Below, piece by piece: positions 25,536 to 31,929 of a stretch of 32,796 bases of DNA. Below the pieces are notes generated by a model that saw only the letters and a list, made by a program, of their open reading frames with translations, made no database searches and was not told where the DNA came from. The position numbers were made by a program, and so were the translations under genes. Source of the stretch: Candidatus Kaiserbacteria bacterium (GTDB lineage: Bacteria; Patescibacteriota; Minisyncoccia; Phycocordibacterales; UBA2100); contig JACRFJ010000019.1 of NCBI GenBank assembly GCA_016217935.1, forward strand, positions 1 to 32,796, read 5' to 3'. Within the stretch, counting starts at the first letter, position 1; every line of letters begins with the position of its first letter.

Positions 25536-26141
25536 CTAGTTTGGAAGAAGCGTCGCGTACACCACGATACGATGATCGTAGGTTTTGTCGTTTTTGATCC
25601 AACGCCCACCGCAGGTGATGAGATTGAGACGTGCCGTGTCTGTTCGCTCAAAAAGCTTTTCAAGCGGGACATTTTTATAGTCATAGACTGCAATTTCTTC
25701 GACAACAAAATGGAGCCGGCTTCCGCCCTTCGTAATAATATATACGTCGTCTCCACGCTCCATACTCCCCAGATGCTTGAATACTCCTGAGAGCCCGAGG
25801 CCGTTATCAACGTGTCCATCGATAACCGCGCTTCCCTGTTCCCCCGGGAGCGTCCCGTATCGATACCACCCAACGTCGCTGTAGTTCGATGGAACGGCCA
25901 TGTTTCCACTGACACCGCGACCAACGTGCTGCACGTTCGTATCGATATGCAATGACGGAATTTCGAGTCGTCTCGGCACGTTGGATGATGATTCGTGTTC
26001 GAGAGTGATGTCTTTCTCGCTGGCTGGAAGTGGTACTTCGCGTTCAGGTGCGTAAAAAACTGCACGCACAAGAGTGCCCCCGAAAACTGCAACGCCTCCG
26101 ATAAAAAGCATCGCAGCGATGACTTTCTTGAAATGTTGCAT
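25536..26141 (-). CDS. Sortase
   Basis: 201 residues from ATG 26141. One N-terminal membrane helix (about 7-29) is followed by the sortase barrel. The catalytic triad is visible: His110 in VIDGHVDN, Cys177 in LNLITCGGRW, and Arg191 in YDHRIVVYA. Sortases cut a C-terminal sorting motif of secreted proteins and attach them to the cell surface. An upstream ATG at 26261 in the same frame would add 40 residues overlapping the neighbouring gene and is rejected. The gene directly upstream encodes a small protein with a TPNTG sorting-like signal, the likely substrate. A perfect 9-bp hairpin precedes the start. Confidence 0.93.
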   Translation of the reverse strand: MQHFKKVIAAMLFIGGVAVFGGTLVRAVFYAPEREVPLPASEKDITLEHESSSNVPRRLEIPSLHIDTNVQHVGRGVSGNMAVPSNYSDVGWYRYGTLPGEQGSAVIDGHVDNGLGLSGVFKHLGSMERGDDVYIITKGGSRLHFVVEEIAVYDYKNVPLEKLFERTDTARLNLITCGGRWIKNDKTYDHRIVVYATLLPN

Positions 26142-26149
26142 ACGCACAG

Positions 26150-26172
26150 GCAGCGGGCATAGCGCCCGCTGC
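26150..26172 (-). other. Perfect 9-bp hairpin between sortase substrate and sortase
   Basis: GCAGCGGGC / GCCCGCTGC with a 5-base loop lies 16 bases after the substrate stop and eight bases before the sortase start. No T-run follows, so it is not a typical terminator; it may set the ratio of the two proteins by mRNA processing or by limiting translation. Confidence 0.65.
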
Positions 26173-26187
26173 ACGCATTGTAGCTCT

Positions 26188-26406
26188 CTATTTGGGCCCT
26201 GTGCGACGTGCGAGGTACGCGAGCCCCGCAAGCGCAACGAGCGCAGAGCCTGTGAGGACAATCACATTTGCAACCGAGCCGCCGCCAGCACCCGTATTCG
26301 GTGTACCGACTGTCGATGTGCTTGAGGAGCTTGTCTGTGCGCTCGCAACCCCGGCAGTCAGTGCCACGAGAAGCGCTGTCGCGCCAATGAGCTTATGTAC
26401 TGTCAT
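26188..26406 (-). CDS. Tiny sortase-substrate-like surface protein (TPNTG signal)
   Basis: 72 residues from ATG 26406. A signal peptide (about 1-23, cleavage near ASA/QT) is followed by a Ser/Thr-rich stretch (QTSSSSTSTVG), the sorting-like motif TPNTG at 35-39, a Gly-rich spacer, a membrane helix (about 45-66) and a basic tail ARRTGPK. The order motif-helix-basic tail is that of LPxTG sorting signals, with Thr in place of Leu. After both cleavages only about 15 residues would remain, which is very short. An in-frame ATG at 26454 would add 16 residues before the signal peptide and is not favoured. Next to the sortase gene. Confidence 0.82.
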   Translation of the reverse strand: MTVHKLIGATALLVALTAGVASAQTSSSSTSTVGTPNTGAGGGSVANVIVLTGSALVALAGLAYLARRTGPK

Positions 26407-26434
26407 AAAGACAATGTGTTTATGAATGAGTAAG

Positions 26435-26450
26435 GTCGGGTCCCCCCGAC
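26435..26450. other. Short hairpin upstream of the sortase substrate
   Basis: GTCGGG / CCCGAC with a 4-base loop lies between the protease stop and the substrate start. No T-run follows on either strand. Role unknown. Confidence 0.35.
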
Positions 26451-26496
26451 ACACCCCAGTGTATGGAACGGGCAGTGAAAGACGGGTGAAGCACTC

Positions 26497-27459
26497 TCAC
26501 TTTTTTGCAAAATGACAAACGCTCTGGAGCGCTTCGATATCCGCCCTCGTTGGAACTTGATTGGTGCCCTGGTTTAAACGGTACATGATGGCACGATTGT
26601 CATCCACATGTTCAATATCGAGCGCATGGCCGAACTCGTGCGCAAGTACACGCCGCAGGCGCTCTGGTCCATCAAATTCATATACTTCAATCGATTCTTG
26701 TCCCGCGCGTTTTTCATAGAGCGCTTCCTCAAACTCGTCGCCAACACTGGTCCCAACCTTGTTGTAGGTCGCAACATTCGAGTTGAGTGCCCGTGCCATG
26801 TGATTTAACTCGTCAACGAGCGCATTTACCGTATCAGCATCCTTTTGTAGAGTCCGCGATCGAGCCTCAAGATCTGCCTGAATGCTCTCAAGCGCTGATC
26901 GCTCGCGATCGAGCCGCTCTGCCGCTGAAGCATTGACACCGCCGCGCGCGTTCCACATCTTGACCTCACGTTCATATGCAGATGCTCGCGCAGTAAAAGC
27001 GGCGCTCTCTTGCTCGATCGTAGAGTGCTTGCTCTCGTATGCACTCTTATACGTACGATACTTTGCTTCAAGGGCATGGTATGACGCAAGATCGCTGTCG
27101 AGCGAGAGACCAATATCTTTGAGACGCTCAGTCGTTGCTTGCCGCTTATCATAGACGAATCGAACCGTGATCACCGCGTCGCCCTCTGGCACATACCGAA
27201 AAAGATCGCGCCCCGCGACTTTCTCCCACGTACTCTCGGCGTGACGGAGCGCATCGAGAACCTGCGCGTTGGAGATTCCAAATCGTGAGTCGATCGATCC
27301 TATCCTATACGAAATCGGTACCGTGCACGGAGCAACCGTTTGGACAAGCTGAAGCCCCAGGATGTGAATTTCCGTACGAAACGTGTATGTAAGAGCACCG
27401 ATAATAATTATCGGTATGATCGTTTGTGTGATTCGCTGCATATGATTCAGCGTCGTCAT
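26497..27459 (-). CDS. Membrane-anchored matrixin-like (metzincin) zinc metalloprotease with coiled-coil insert
   Basis: 320 residues from ATG 27459 (an in-frame ATG at 27441 is also possible). An N-terminal hydrophobic helix (about 10-26) anchors or exports it. The zinc motif HEFGHALDIEH gives His274, Glu275, His278 and His284, and IMY (Met292) is the metzincin Met-turn, so the active site looks complete. Metzincins usually have Gly before the last His triplet; here it is Asp. Between the first protease strands (SYRIGSIDSRFG, AESTWEKVAGRDLF) and the zinc motif lies a charged coiled-coil-like insert (about 105-235). It probably cleaves proteins at the cell surface. Upstream of the sortase pair on the same strand. 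Confidence 0.87.
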   Translation of the reverse strand: MTTLNHMQRITQTIIPIIIIGALTYTFRTEIHILGLQLVQTVAPCTVPISYRIGSIDSRFGISNAQVLDALRHAESTWEKVAGRDLFRYVPEGDAVITVRFVYDKRQATTERLKDIGLSLDSDLASYHALEAKYRTYKSAYESKHSTIEQESAAFTARASAYEREVKMWNARGGVNASAAERLDRERSALESIQADLEARSRTLQKDADTVNALVDELNHMARALNSNVATYNKVGTSVGDEFEEALYEKRAGQESIEVYEFDGPERLRRVLAHEFGHALDIEHVDDNRAIMYRLNQGTNQVPTRADIEALQSVCHFAKK

Positions 27460-27521
27460 TCTACTCTATGATGCACAAAAATGTCGCATGGAAATGAGCC
27501 ATGCGCATAAGGCAATTCTCA

Positions 27522-27692
27522 CTATTTCATCTTGACGCCTTTGAACGCCCTTCCCTTCTTCGCCATCTGGTCTATGAACCTGCCCGTTTTTGCATTCACC
27601 TTGGTCCATCGTTTATTGCGACCACTCAAAACTTGTGAACGACTCTTGACCTCGCCTTTTCGGCCATGACCTTTTGGACCGTTTCTTGCCAT
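27522..27692 (-). CDS. Small, very basic conserved-looking protein, 56 residues
   Basis: The frame from ATG 27692 to TAG 27522-27524 reads MARNGPKGHGRKGEVKSRSQ, then KRWTKVNAKTGRFIDQM, and ends FKGVKMK. About a third of the residues are Lys or Arg. From memory it resembles a widespread group of short basic proteins with an RSQ...TGRF...F/YKGV pattern; the function of that group is unknown to me. TAGAAT ends six bases before the start and there is no Shine-Dalgarno. RNA or DNA binding is only suggested by its charge. Confidence 0.78.
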   Translation of the reverse strand: MARNGPKGHGRKGEVKSRSQVLSGRNKRWTKVNAKTGRFIDQMAKKGRAFKGVKMK

Positions 27693-27698
27693 GCTCGT

Positions 27699-27704
27699 AT
27701 TCTA
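27699..27704 (-). promoter_or_regulatory. -10-like box TAGAAT, 6 bases before the 56-residue basic protein
   Basis: TAGAAT matches five of six consensus positions and ends six bases before ATG 27692. Confidence 0.5.
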
Positions 27705-27802
27705 GCCTAGCCTCCCGCTTGCCAACTCGCGATAGCGGGAAAGACGTGGATAAGGTTGATCACATTGAGAATAAAGGAATCAGCGAGAAATTCTCGATCT
27801 CG

Positions 27803-28438
27803 TTACGGAGTAGTTGTCGTACGCGCTGTCCCTGCGGTCAGTCGGAGTGAATTGCGAATAGCATCGAACGCCGTAATCAGCGCGTTTCTGTCAAATTCTC
27901 GAACAGTGCCAGGCTCGTAGTTGCCAATGTTCGTCGAGTGAATGAGGTAGCGCACAGCTGTGCATGGCTTACTTCCAGAAATGGCGTACACCATTTCTTC
28001 GTAGAAATTTCCCGCTCCTGCGCCTGTAGTCGTTGCTACAGAATATGTCGTGCTACCCATCGTCGTCGTGACCGACCGAACATTGTCCGCAAGATAGATA
28101 TCGCCGGTGCAATTCTTTGCACGGGGAAGCCATTCTACAGAAATCCCTGAGTCAGCCGAAAGATTTGTACCCGATGCCATCGAGCCGGGAATAGTAAATT
28201 TCACGCCCGCTATCGGCTTTTTGGGATTGACCCTATCATTCATGTACGAATCGTTTACGGTATAGTCGGCCGGATAGGTTACAGAGAACGTCGAGGTAGC
28301 ATAGGTGCGCATCTGCGGTTCTTGCACGTTTGACGAAGGCGTAAGCCTCATTGAGTCCCCGCGCATTGATTTCCACGCGTACCAACCACCACCAATAATG
28401 AGGACGAGTCCAATCGCTCCAATTAGATATTTGGCCAT
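27803..28438 (-). CDS. Membrane-anchored protein of unknown function, PsbP-like pattern
   Basis: 211 residues. An N-terminal membrane helix (about 4-22, IGAIGLVLIIGGGWYAW) is followed by an outside domain that opens with TYATSTFSVTYPADYTVN, the start seen in PsbP-like or similar small lipoprotein-type domains in which a protein sequence beginning F-S-V-x-Y-P-x-x-Y is common. Two cysteines (NCTGD and KPCTAVRYL) may form a disulfide. It ends with a Thr-rich tail. Function unknown. An inverted repeat (ATGGCA / TGCCAT) overlaps the start region. No Shine-Dalgarno; CATGAT lies eight bases upstream of ATG 28438. Confidence 0.78.
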   Translation of the reverse strand: MAKYLIGAIGLVLIIGGGWYAWKSMRGDSMRLTPSSNVQEPQMRTYATSTFSVTYPADYTVNDSYMNDRVNPKKPIAGVKFTIPGSMASGTNLSADSGISVEWLPRAKNCTGDIYLADNVRSVTTTMGSTTYSVATTTGAGAGNFYEEMVYAISGSKPCTAVRYLIHSTNIGNYEPGTVREFDRNALITAFDAIRNSLRLTAGTARTTTTP

Positions 28439-28475
28439 ATGGCAGCATCATGCCATAGATCAATTTTTTGCAAAA

Positions 28476-29699
28476 CTAGGCCGGTGAAGCCTCTTTCACA
28501 CGTCCTAATATTGCGAGTCCGAATGCGCCGAGCACTCCCATAGCGATTAAACCGAGTCGATAGCCTAGTTCCCCCTCCCCAAAGCGCATCAGAACCGCTA
28601 CCCATACGAGGGGACCGACAAATGTCGCAAACCGTTCGGCGATGATGTAGTAGCTAAACGAGGACGCAATAAATTCTGGTGGTGCAAGCTGTGCGACCAT
28701 CGCCCTGCTGATCCCCCAGACGGGACCGAACAGAAACCCCGCGATAAGGCAGATGAGAATTGCGAGCGGAAAATACGAAGTGATCGCGAGTGCCGGAAAA
28801 AGTACCATGTAGCCAAGCAGGATCATGACGAGTGTTTTTCTATGTCCAATGCGATCTGCGATACATCCGAAGACTGGTGCCCCAATCGAAGCGAGGAGGA
28901 GGATGCCGATTGTAAGGAACGCTTTTATGGTATCTGGTGAGTGAAATACCTTCTCAAGAAAGAGCGGGAAGTTATTCGTAAACGTGAGGAGCGCGTCGCT
29001 GAAGAAGAAGTACGCGAGAAAAAGGAATGCGAGCGGACGATGTGCCAGAATGATGCGGACCAATGAAAGTGGATTCACTGAATCGCGTGCTGTGCGCAGG
29101 ATGACTGCGTGTTCCGTCTCTCGATAGAGCGCAAGCAGAGGCAATGCGAAGAGACCGAAAAGTGGAACCGATATGAGGAGTGCCTGTGCGCGGCCAGGGT
29201 CGCCAAAGAGCGTGATTGTGCCGATCGCAAACGGCAATGTGAGAATGAGACCAACGGCCTGTCCGAACGAATTCATACCCTGGCCGATGCCAGAAACTCG
29301 TGCACGATTTTCAGGGGTCGATAGGTCAGAGAGCATCGGCGTAAAGTAGAGAAATGCCATGAGATACGCATACATGGAAAATGCATAGAGCATCGTCGCG
29401 AGTACATCGAGCGTGTTGGAGAGAGCCGCAATGACAGCAACTGATCCGAGACTAAGGAGAGCGATGCCGGTCCATATACGCAGTCCACGTAATTTTTTCC
29501 CGGTTGCATCGATCGTGCGGCTGAGCATGGGCGTCGAGAGAATAAAGAGAAGCGAGGCCGCAACGAGCGCAACGTTGTACCACCATGCGGGTCTCCCCTG
29601 TTCTTCGACAAGCCATTGCGAGAAGTAGAAGAGAAACGCGACAAGTACGATCGAATTCGCAAAATCATACAAACCCCAGTAGAAAATCCGCCGATTCAT
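28476..29699 (-). CDS. MFS transporter, UMF1 (Atg22-like) family
   Basis: 407 residues from ATG 29699 with about 12 membrane helices. The start MNRRIFYWGLYDFANSIV is the hallmark of the UMF1/Atg22-like group; RVSGIGQGMNSFGQAVG and FGCIADRIGHRKTLV are the two MFS loop motifs. Substrates of bacterial members are poorly known; the yeast relative Atg22 exports amino acids from the vacuole. An ATG at 29753 would add 18 residues that run into the upstream terminator and is rejected. CATAAT ends six bases before ATG 29699. It lies 37 bases upstream of the PsbP-like gene and may be cotranscribed with it. Confidence 0.92.
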   Translation of the reverse strand: MNRRIFYWGLYDFANSIVLVAFLFYFSQWLVEEQGRPAWWYNVALVAASLLFILSTPMLSRTIDATGKKLRGLRIWTGIALLSLGSVAVIAALSNTLDVLATMLYAFSMYAYLMAFLYFTPMLSDLSTPENRARVSGIGQGMNSFGQAVGLILTLPFAIGTITLFGDPGRAQALLISVPLFGLFALPLLALYRETEHAVILRTARDSVNPLSLVRIILAHRPLAFLFLAYFFFSDALLTFTNNFPLFLEKVFHSPDTIKAFLTIGILLLASIGAPVFGCIADRIGHRKTLVMILLGYMVLFPALAITSYFPLAILICLIAGFLFGPVWGISRAMVAQLAPPEFIASSFSYYIIAERFATFVGPLVWVAVLMRFGEGELGYRLGLIAMGVLGAFGLAILGRVKEASPA

Positions 29700-29705
29700 C
29701 AGCGC

Positions 29706-29711
29706 ATTATG
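29706..29711 (-). promoter_or_regulatory. -10-like box CATAAT, 6 bases before the MFS gene
   Basis: CATAAT matches five of six consensus positions and ends six bases before ATG 29699. A TTGCAT lies 16 bases further upstream as a possible -35. Confidence 0.5.
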
Positions 29712-29731
29712 CGCATTATCTTTTGATATGC

Positions 29732-29764
29732 AAAAAAATCGGCCTCCGACCACAGACCGGAGGC
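29732..29764 (-). terminator. Intrinsic terminator after the guanylate-kinase-like gene
   Basis: On the minus strand a 7-bp GC-rich stem (GCCTCCG / CGGAGGC, 9-base loop) is followed by CGA and seven T. It begins three bases after the stop codon of the gene. Confidence 0.9.
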
Positions 29765-29766
29765 TC

Positions 29767-30369
29767 TTACTGTGCGTCGTACGAGCACATGATTTTCAGC
29801 ATCCGATCGAGAACGGCCTCCAGATCCATGTGGGATCCGTCGACGTTGCCGATCATTGCGAACCCCTGCCGCATTGCCTGTTCGCGCCACCCTTCAGTTT
29901 CAGAGATTTTCTGCGCGATCTCGTCGGCATCGTGACCACGCAACGTAAGACGTGCCTCAAGGTCTTCTTCATTCACATCAAGGTACATCAACGCAAGCGT
30001 GATCTGGGGATCCGAGAAGAACTCTCTCGCCTTTCGGGAGAGATCCATGGGTAAGTCCACGACCACCCAGCCGGGAAAATCTTTTGTCTCCTCGATCATC
30101 GAATGGAGGAGCCCGTATGCGGTGCCATCGCGGCCTTTCCCCACGTGCACAAACTTTGCATCCGCTTCCCACGTAGCAAACAGAGCGGGGGTCACGTAGG
30201 CATATTCACCCCACGCTGGGTTATGTGGATGAACAACGTCTTTGTTCCGCTTCTCACGTGCAGCGACGATCGTGAGACATCGGATGCGCATTGGATCGTG
30301 TTTGAGAAGAGCCCGTATGAGCGAGCTCTTCCCTGCGCCGCTTCGGCCGCAGATAAGTGCCAGCTTCAT
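29767..30369 (-). CDS. Guanylate kinase-like P-loop protein
   Basis: 200 residues from ATG 30369. The P-loop CGRSGAGKSSLIRALLKHD is at the N-terminus, followed by TIVAAREKRN and the GEYAYVTPALFATWEADAKF region, in the order of guanylate kinase (ATP loop, GMP-binding TTR-like segment, EF-like segment). The guanine-binding residues are not all recognisable, so it may be a divergent nucleotide or other small-molecule kinase; a dedicated gmk gene is not excluded. Start: Shine-Dalgarno GGAG six bases before ATG 30369; an in-frame ATG at 30381 lies just upstream. A promoter with perfect TTGACA and a strong terminator frame it as a one-gene unit of the Shine-Dalgarno class. Confidence 0.72.
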   Translation of the reverse strand: MKLALICGRSGAGKSSLIRALLKHDPMRIRCLTIVAAREKRNKDVVHPHNPAWGEYAYVTPALFATWEADAKFVHVGKGRDGTAYGLLHSMIEETKDFPGWVVVDLPMDLSRKAREFFSDPQITLALMYLDVNEEDLEARLTLRGHDADEIAQKISETEGWREQAMRQGFAMIGNVDGSHMDLEAVLDRMLKIMCSYDAQ

Positions 30370-30407
30370 CGGTTTCTCCATCGCCCGTTTCCATTCGGGC
30401 CTGCATC

Positions 30408-30436
30408 TCTTTACCCTGGGCTGCACATACTGTCAA
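30408..30436 (-). promoter_or_regulatory. Sigma70-type promoter for the guanylate-kinase-like gene
   Basis: A perfect TTGACA (30431-30436) and TAAAGA (30408-30413) are separated by 17 bases on the minus strand, about 40 bases before ATG 30369. Confidence 0.6.
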
Positions 30437-30446
30437 CCGCGATCAG

Positions 30447-30911
30447 CTAGCGGACACGGGTGAACCTGAGCGTATTGCCGCGATCGAGGTAGTTGAGTTC
30501 TAATTCGGCATCATTGATCTTCACAACGCTGAAAAACAGCACTTCGTATTGGCCTTCGATTTTGATGTATGTGATACCGGAGACGAGCTTTTCAGATATT
30601 CCAGGGTCTGGATTCGTGCTCGTAAAAGCTTCCCACGATCCGATCTGTGTCGCGGACTTTTCCCCTTCGTACCGGTCGATCGATGTGCCATCTGCTTTAA
30701 ATTCCCGGGTAAATTTTGAATCCTCGGCGCTTCGCCAAGTGCCGATGAGCTTTGTCCTCGTATTCGTCTCAGTTGGTTTCTGCTCGATTTCTGTATTGCT
30801 TTTTGTATTTCCGACGGAGCGCCCCCATCGATGACCGTACTCAAAATAATACCCCGCCCCCGCAAAGAGAATTGCAGCCACAATACCTACGATGATGGTA
30901 GCTCTACTCAT
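30447..30911 (-). CDS. Membrane-anchored small protein of unknown function
   Basis: 154 residues. One N-terminal membrane helix (about 5-22) is followed by a polar Thr/Glu/Lys-rich linker and a beta-rich domain beginning LIGTWRSAEDSKFTREFKAD, with GSWEAF and a closing LELNYLDRGNTLRFTRV. The pattern G-T-W-x-S...F...DG recalls lipocalin-like or copper-resistance-type small barrels, but I cannot assign a family. Probably located outside the plasma membrane. TAGAAT ends six bases before ATG 30911; no Shine-Dalgarno. Confidence 0.8.
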   Translation of the reverse strand: MSRATIIVGIVAAILFAGAGYYFEYGHRWGRSVGNTKSNTEIEQKPTETNTRTKLIGTWRSAEDSKFTREFKADGTSIDRYEGEKSATQIGSWEAFTSTNPDPGISEKLVSGITYIKIEGQYEVLFFSVVKINDAELELNYLDRGNTLRFTRVR

Positions 30912-30917
30912 GCTCTT

Positions 30918-30923
30918 ATTCTA
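30918..30923 (-). promoter_or_regulatory. -10-like box TAGAAT, 6 bases before the 154-residue gene
   Basis: The same hexamer and spacing precede the 56-residue basic protein at 27692. Confidence 0.5.
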
Positions 30924-30929
30924 CCCGAC

Positions 30930-30957
30930 TTGCAGAGATTTTTGGGGAGCGTATGCT
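30930..30957 (+). promoter_or_regulatory. Possible promoter for the 140-residue secreted protein
   Basis: TTGCAG and TATGCT are 16 bases apart, 37 bases before ATG 30995. Both boxes are imperfect. Confidence 0.3.
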
Positions 30958-30994
30958 CAAAGTACGTTCAACCTGGGCCATAAAGGAGGCTGCC

Positions 30995-31417
30995 ATGAAG
31001 TTGAACAAGGTGTGGGCCCCGGCCCTCGTGGTCCTTTACATGTTAACGACACCGGCCGCGAAAGCCGACCCGCCGGCGCCAGCGATGTCGCCGGGGACGC
31101 GATCTCCGGCTCCGCATTCGCATCCACCGCAGGATGCTCTGCTGCACGAGGAGTTCTACGCGACCTGGTACATGCCGGATCAGCCGACGAAACCCTGCTG
31201 CAACAAAGCCGATTGCTACCCGACCGAAATCAAGATCGAGGGGGGCAAGATCTTTGCGCGGCGCCGCGAGGACGGGAAATACTTACTCGTCCCGCCAGTG
31301 AAGGTCGAGCGGCATCGGGACAATCCCGATGGTCGCAATCACCTCTGCGCACCGCCCCCGCATGCGAGTTATCTACCTGACACGGTCTTCTGTTTTTCAC
31401 TCGGCGGCGGTACCTGA
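30995..31417 (+). CDS. Secreted Cys-containing protein, 140 residues, alphaproteobacterial-looking
   Basis: The start ATG 30995 has a very strong Shine-Dalgarno (AAAGGAGG) five bases upstream; the upstream in-frame ATG at 30953 does not. A signal peptide (about 1-24, cleavage near AKA/DP) is followed by a Pro-rich linker and a compact domain with PCCNKADCYPTEIKIEGGKI, FARRREDGKYLLVPP, RDNPDGRNHLCAPPP and DTVFCFSLGGGT. From memory this pattern (CCN-DC-PTE, ARRREDG, PDGRNHLCAPPP, VFCF) is common in hypothetical secreted proteins of Rhizobiales. Five cysteines could form disulfides. An intrinsic terminator follows. Base composition looks more GC-rich than that of its neighbours, and transfer is possible. 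Confidence 0.82.
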   Translation: MKLNKVWAPALVVLYMLTTPAAKADPPAPAMSPGTRSPAPHSHPPQDALLHEEFYATWYMPDQPTKPCCNKADCYPTEIKIEGGKIFARRREDGKYLLVPPVKVERHRDNPDGRNHLCAPPPHASYLPDTVFCFSLGGGT

Positions 31418-31439
31418 TCCCGCCACGCGAAAAGTTCCT

Positions 31440-31470
31440 GGCTCCCGCTTACACGGGAGCCTTGCCTTTA
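31440..31470 (+). terminator. Intrinsic terminator after the 140-residue secreted protein
   Basis: An 8-bp perfect stem (GGCTCCCG / CGGGAGCC, 6-base loop) is followed by TTGCCTTTA. It lies 22 bases after the stop codon. Confidence 0.75.
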
Positions 31471-31479
31471 GGTTGGACA

Positions 31480-31519
31480 TCGGCCACAAAGTGTCACGGT
31501 CGTGACACTTTGTGGCCGA
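31480..31519. repeat. Perfect 19-bp inverted repeat with 2-base loop, next to msrB
   Basis: The arms run 31480-31498 and 31501-31519 (core CACAAAGTGTCACG / CGTGACACTTTGTG) around the 2-base centre GT. No T-run follows on either side, so it is not a typical terminator. It lies between the terminator of the secreted-protein gene and the msrB stop (convergent). It could be a structured 3' end of msrB mRNA, a protein-binding site or a small repeated element. Confidence 0.8.
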
Positions 31520-31524
31520 GATGA

Positions 31525-31917
31525 TTAGCTCTCTTCCAAATCGAGGCAGACGGAATTGATGCAGTAACGCTTCCCCGTCGCAGTCGGTCCGTCGTCAAAT
31601 ACATGTCCGAGGTGCGAGCCGCACCGTGCACAGGTGATCTCGGTGCGACGCATGCCGTGTGAATTGTCGACATGCTGCTCGATTGCACCAGGGAGTGCCT
31701 GATCAAATGATGGCCAGCCTGTCCCAGATTCAAACTTTGCATCTGATGAGAAGAGCGGATTCCCGCACGCTTTACATTCATATGTACCATCTGCCTTTTC
31801 ATGCACGTATTCACCCGTAAAAGGTGCCTCGGTTCCCTTCTCGCGAAGTACCTGATATTGCTCGGGAGTTAACATCCCTCTCCACTCCTCATCGGATTGC
31901 GGCATGGGTCTTTTCAT
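31525..31917 (-). CDS. msrB: Peptide-methionine (R)-S-oxide reductase MsrB
   Basis: 130 residues. It reduces the R form of methionine sulfoxide in oxidised proteins. The zinc ligands are Cys48/Cys51 (ECKACGNP) and Cys96/Cys99 ([16 protein letters not shown]); the catalytic cysteine is Cys119 in [20 protein letters not shown] is the substrate-pocket motif. There is no signal peptide, so it is probably cytoplasmic. A perfect TATAAT ends six bases before ATG 31917 and overlaps the stop of the upstream phosphoribosyltransferase gene, so msrB probably has its own promoter. MsrA is not seen in the window. Confidence 0.97.
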   Translation of the reverse strand: MKRPMPQSDEEWRGMLTPEQYQVLREKGTEAPFTGEYVHEKADGTYECKACGNPLFSSDAKFESGTGWPSFDQALPGAIEQHVDNSHGMRRTEITCARCGSHLGHVFDDGPTATGKRYCINSVCLDLEES

Positions 31918-31923
31918 GCCGTG

Positions 31924-31929
31924 ATTATA
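31924..31929 (-). promoter_or_regulatory. Perfect -10 box TATAAT, 6 bases before msrB
   Basis: TATAAT ends six bases before ATG 31917 and overlaps the stop codon of the phosphoribosyltransferase gene. No good -35 was seen. Confidence 0.6.

Noticed and set aside
27720-27745. CCCGC...GCGGG pairing as a terminator upstream of the 56-residue basic protein
   Set aside because: Only a 5-bp stem with a long loop and no T-run on either strand.
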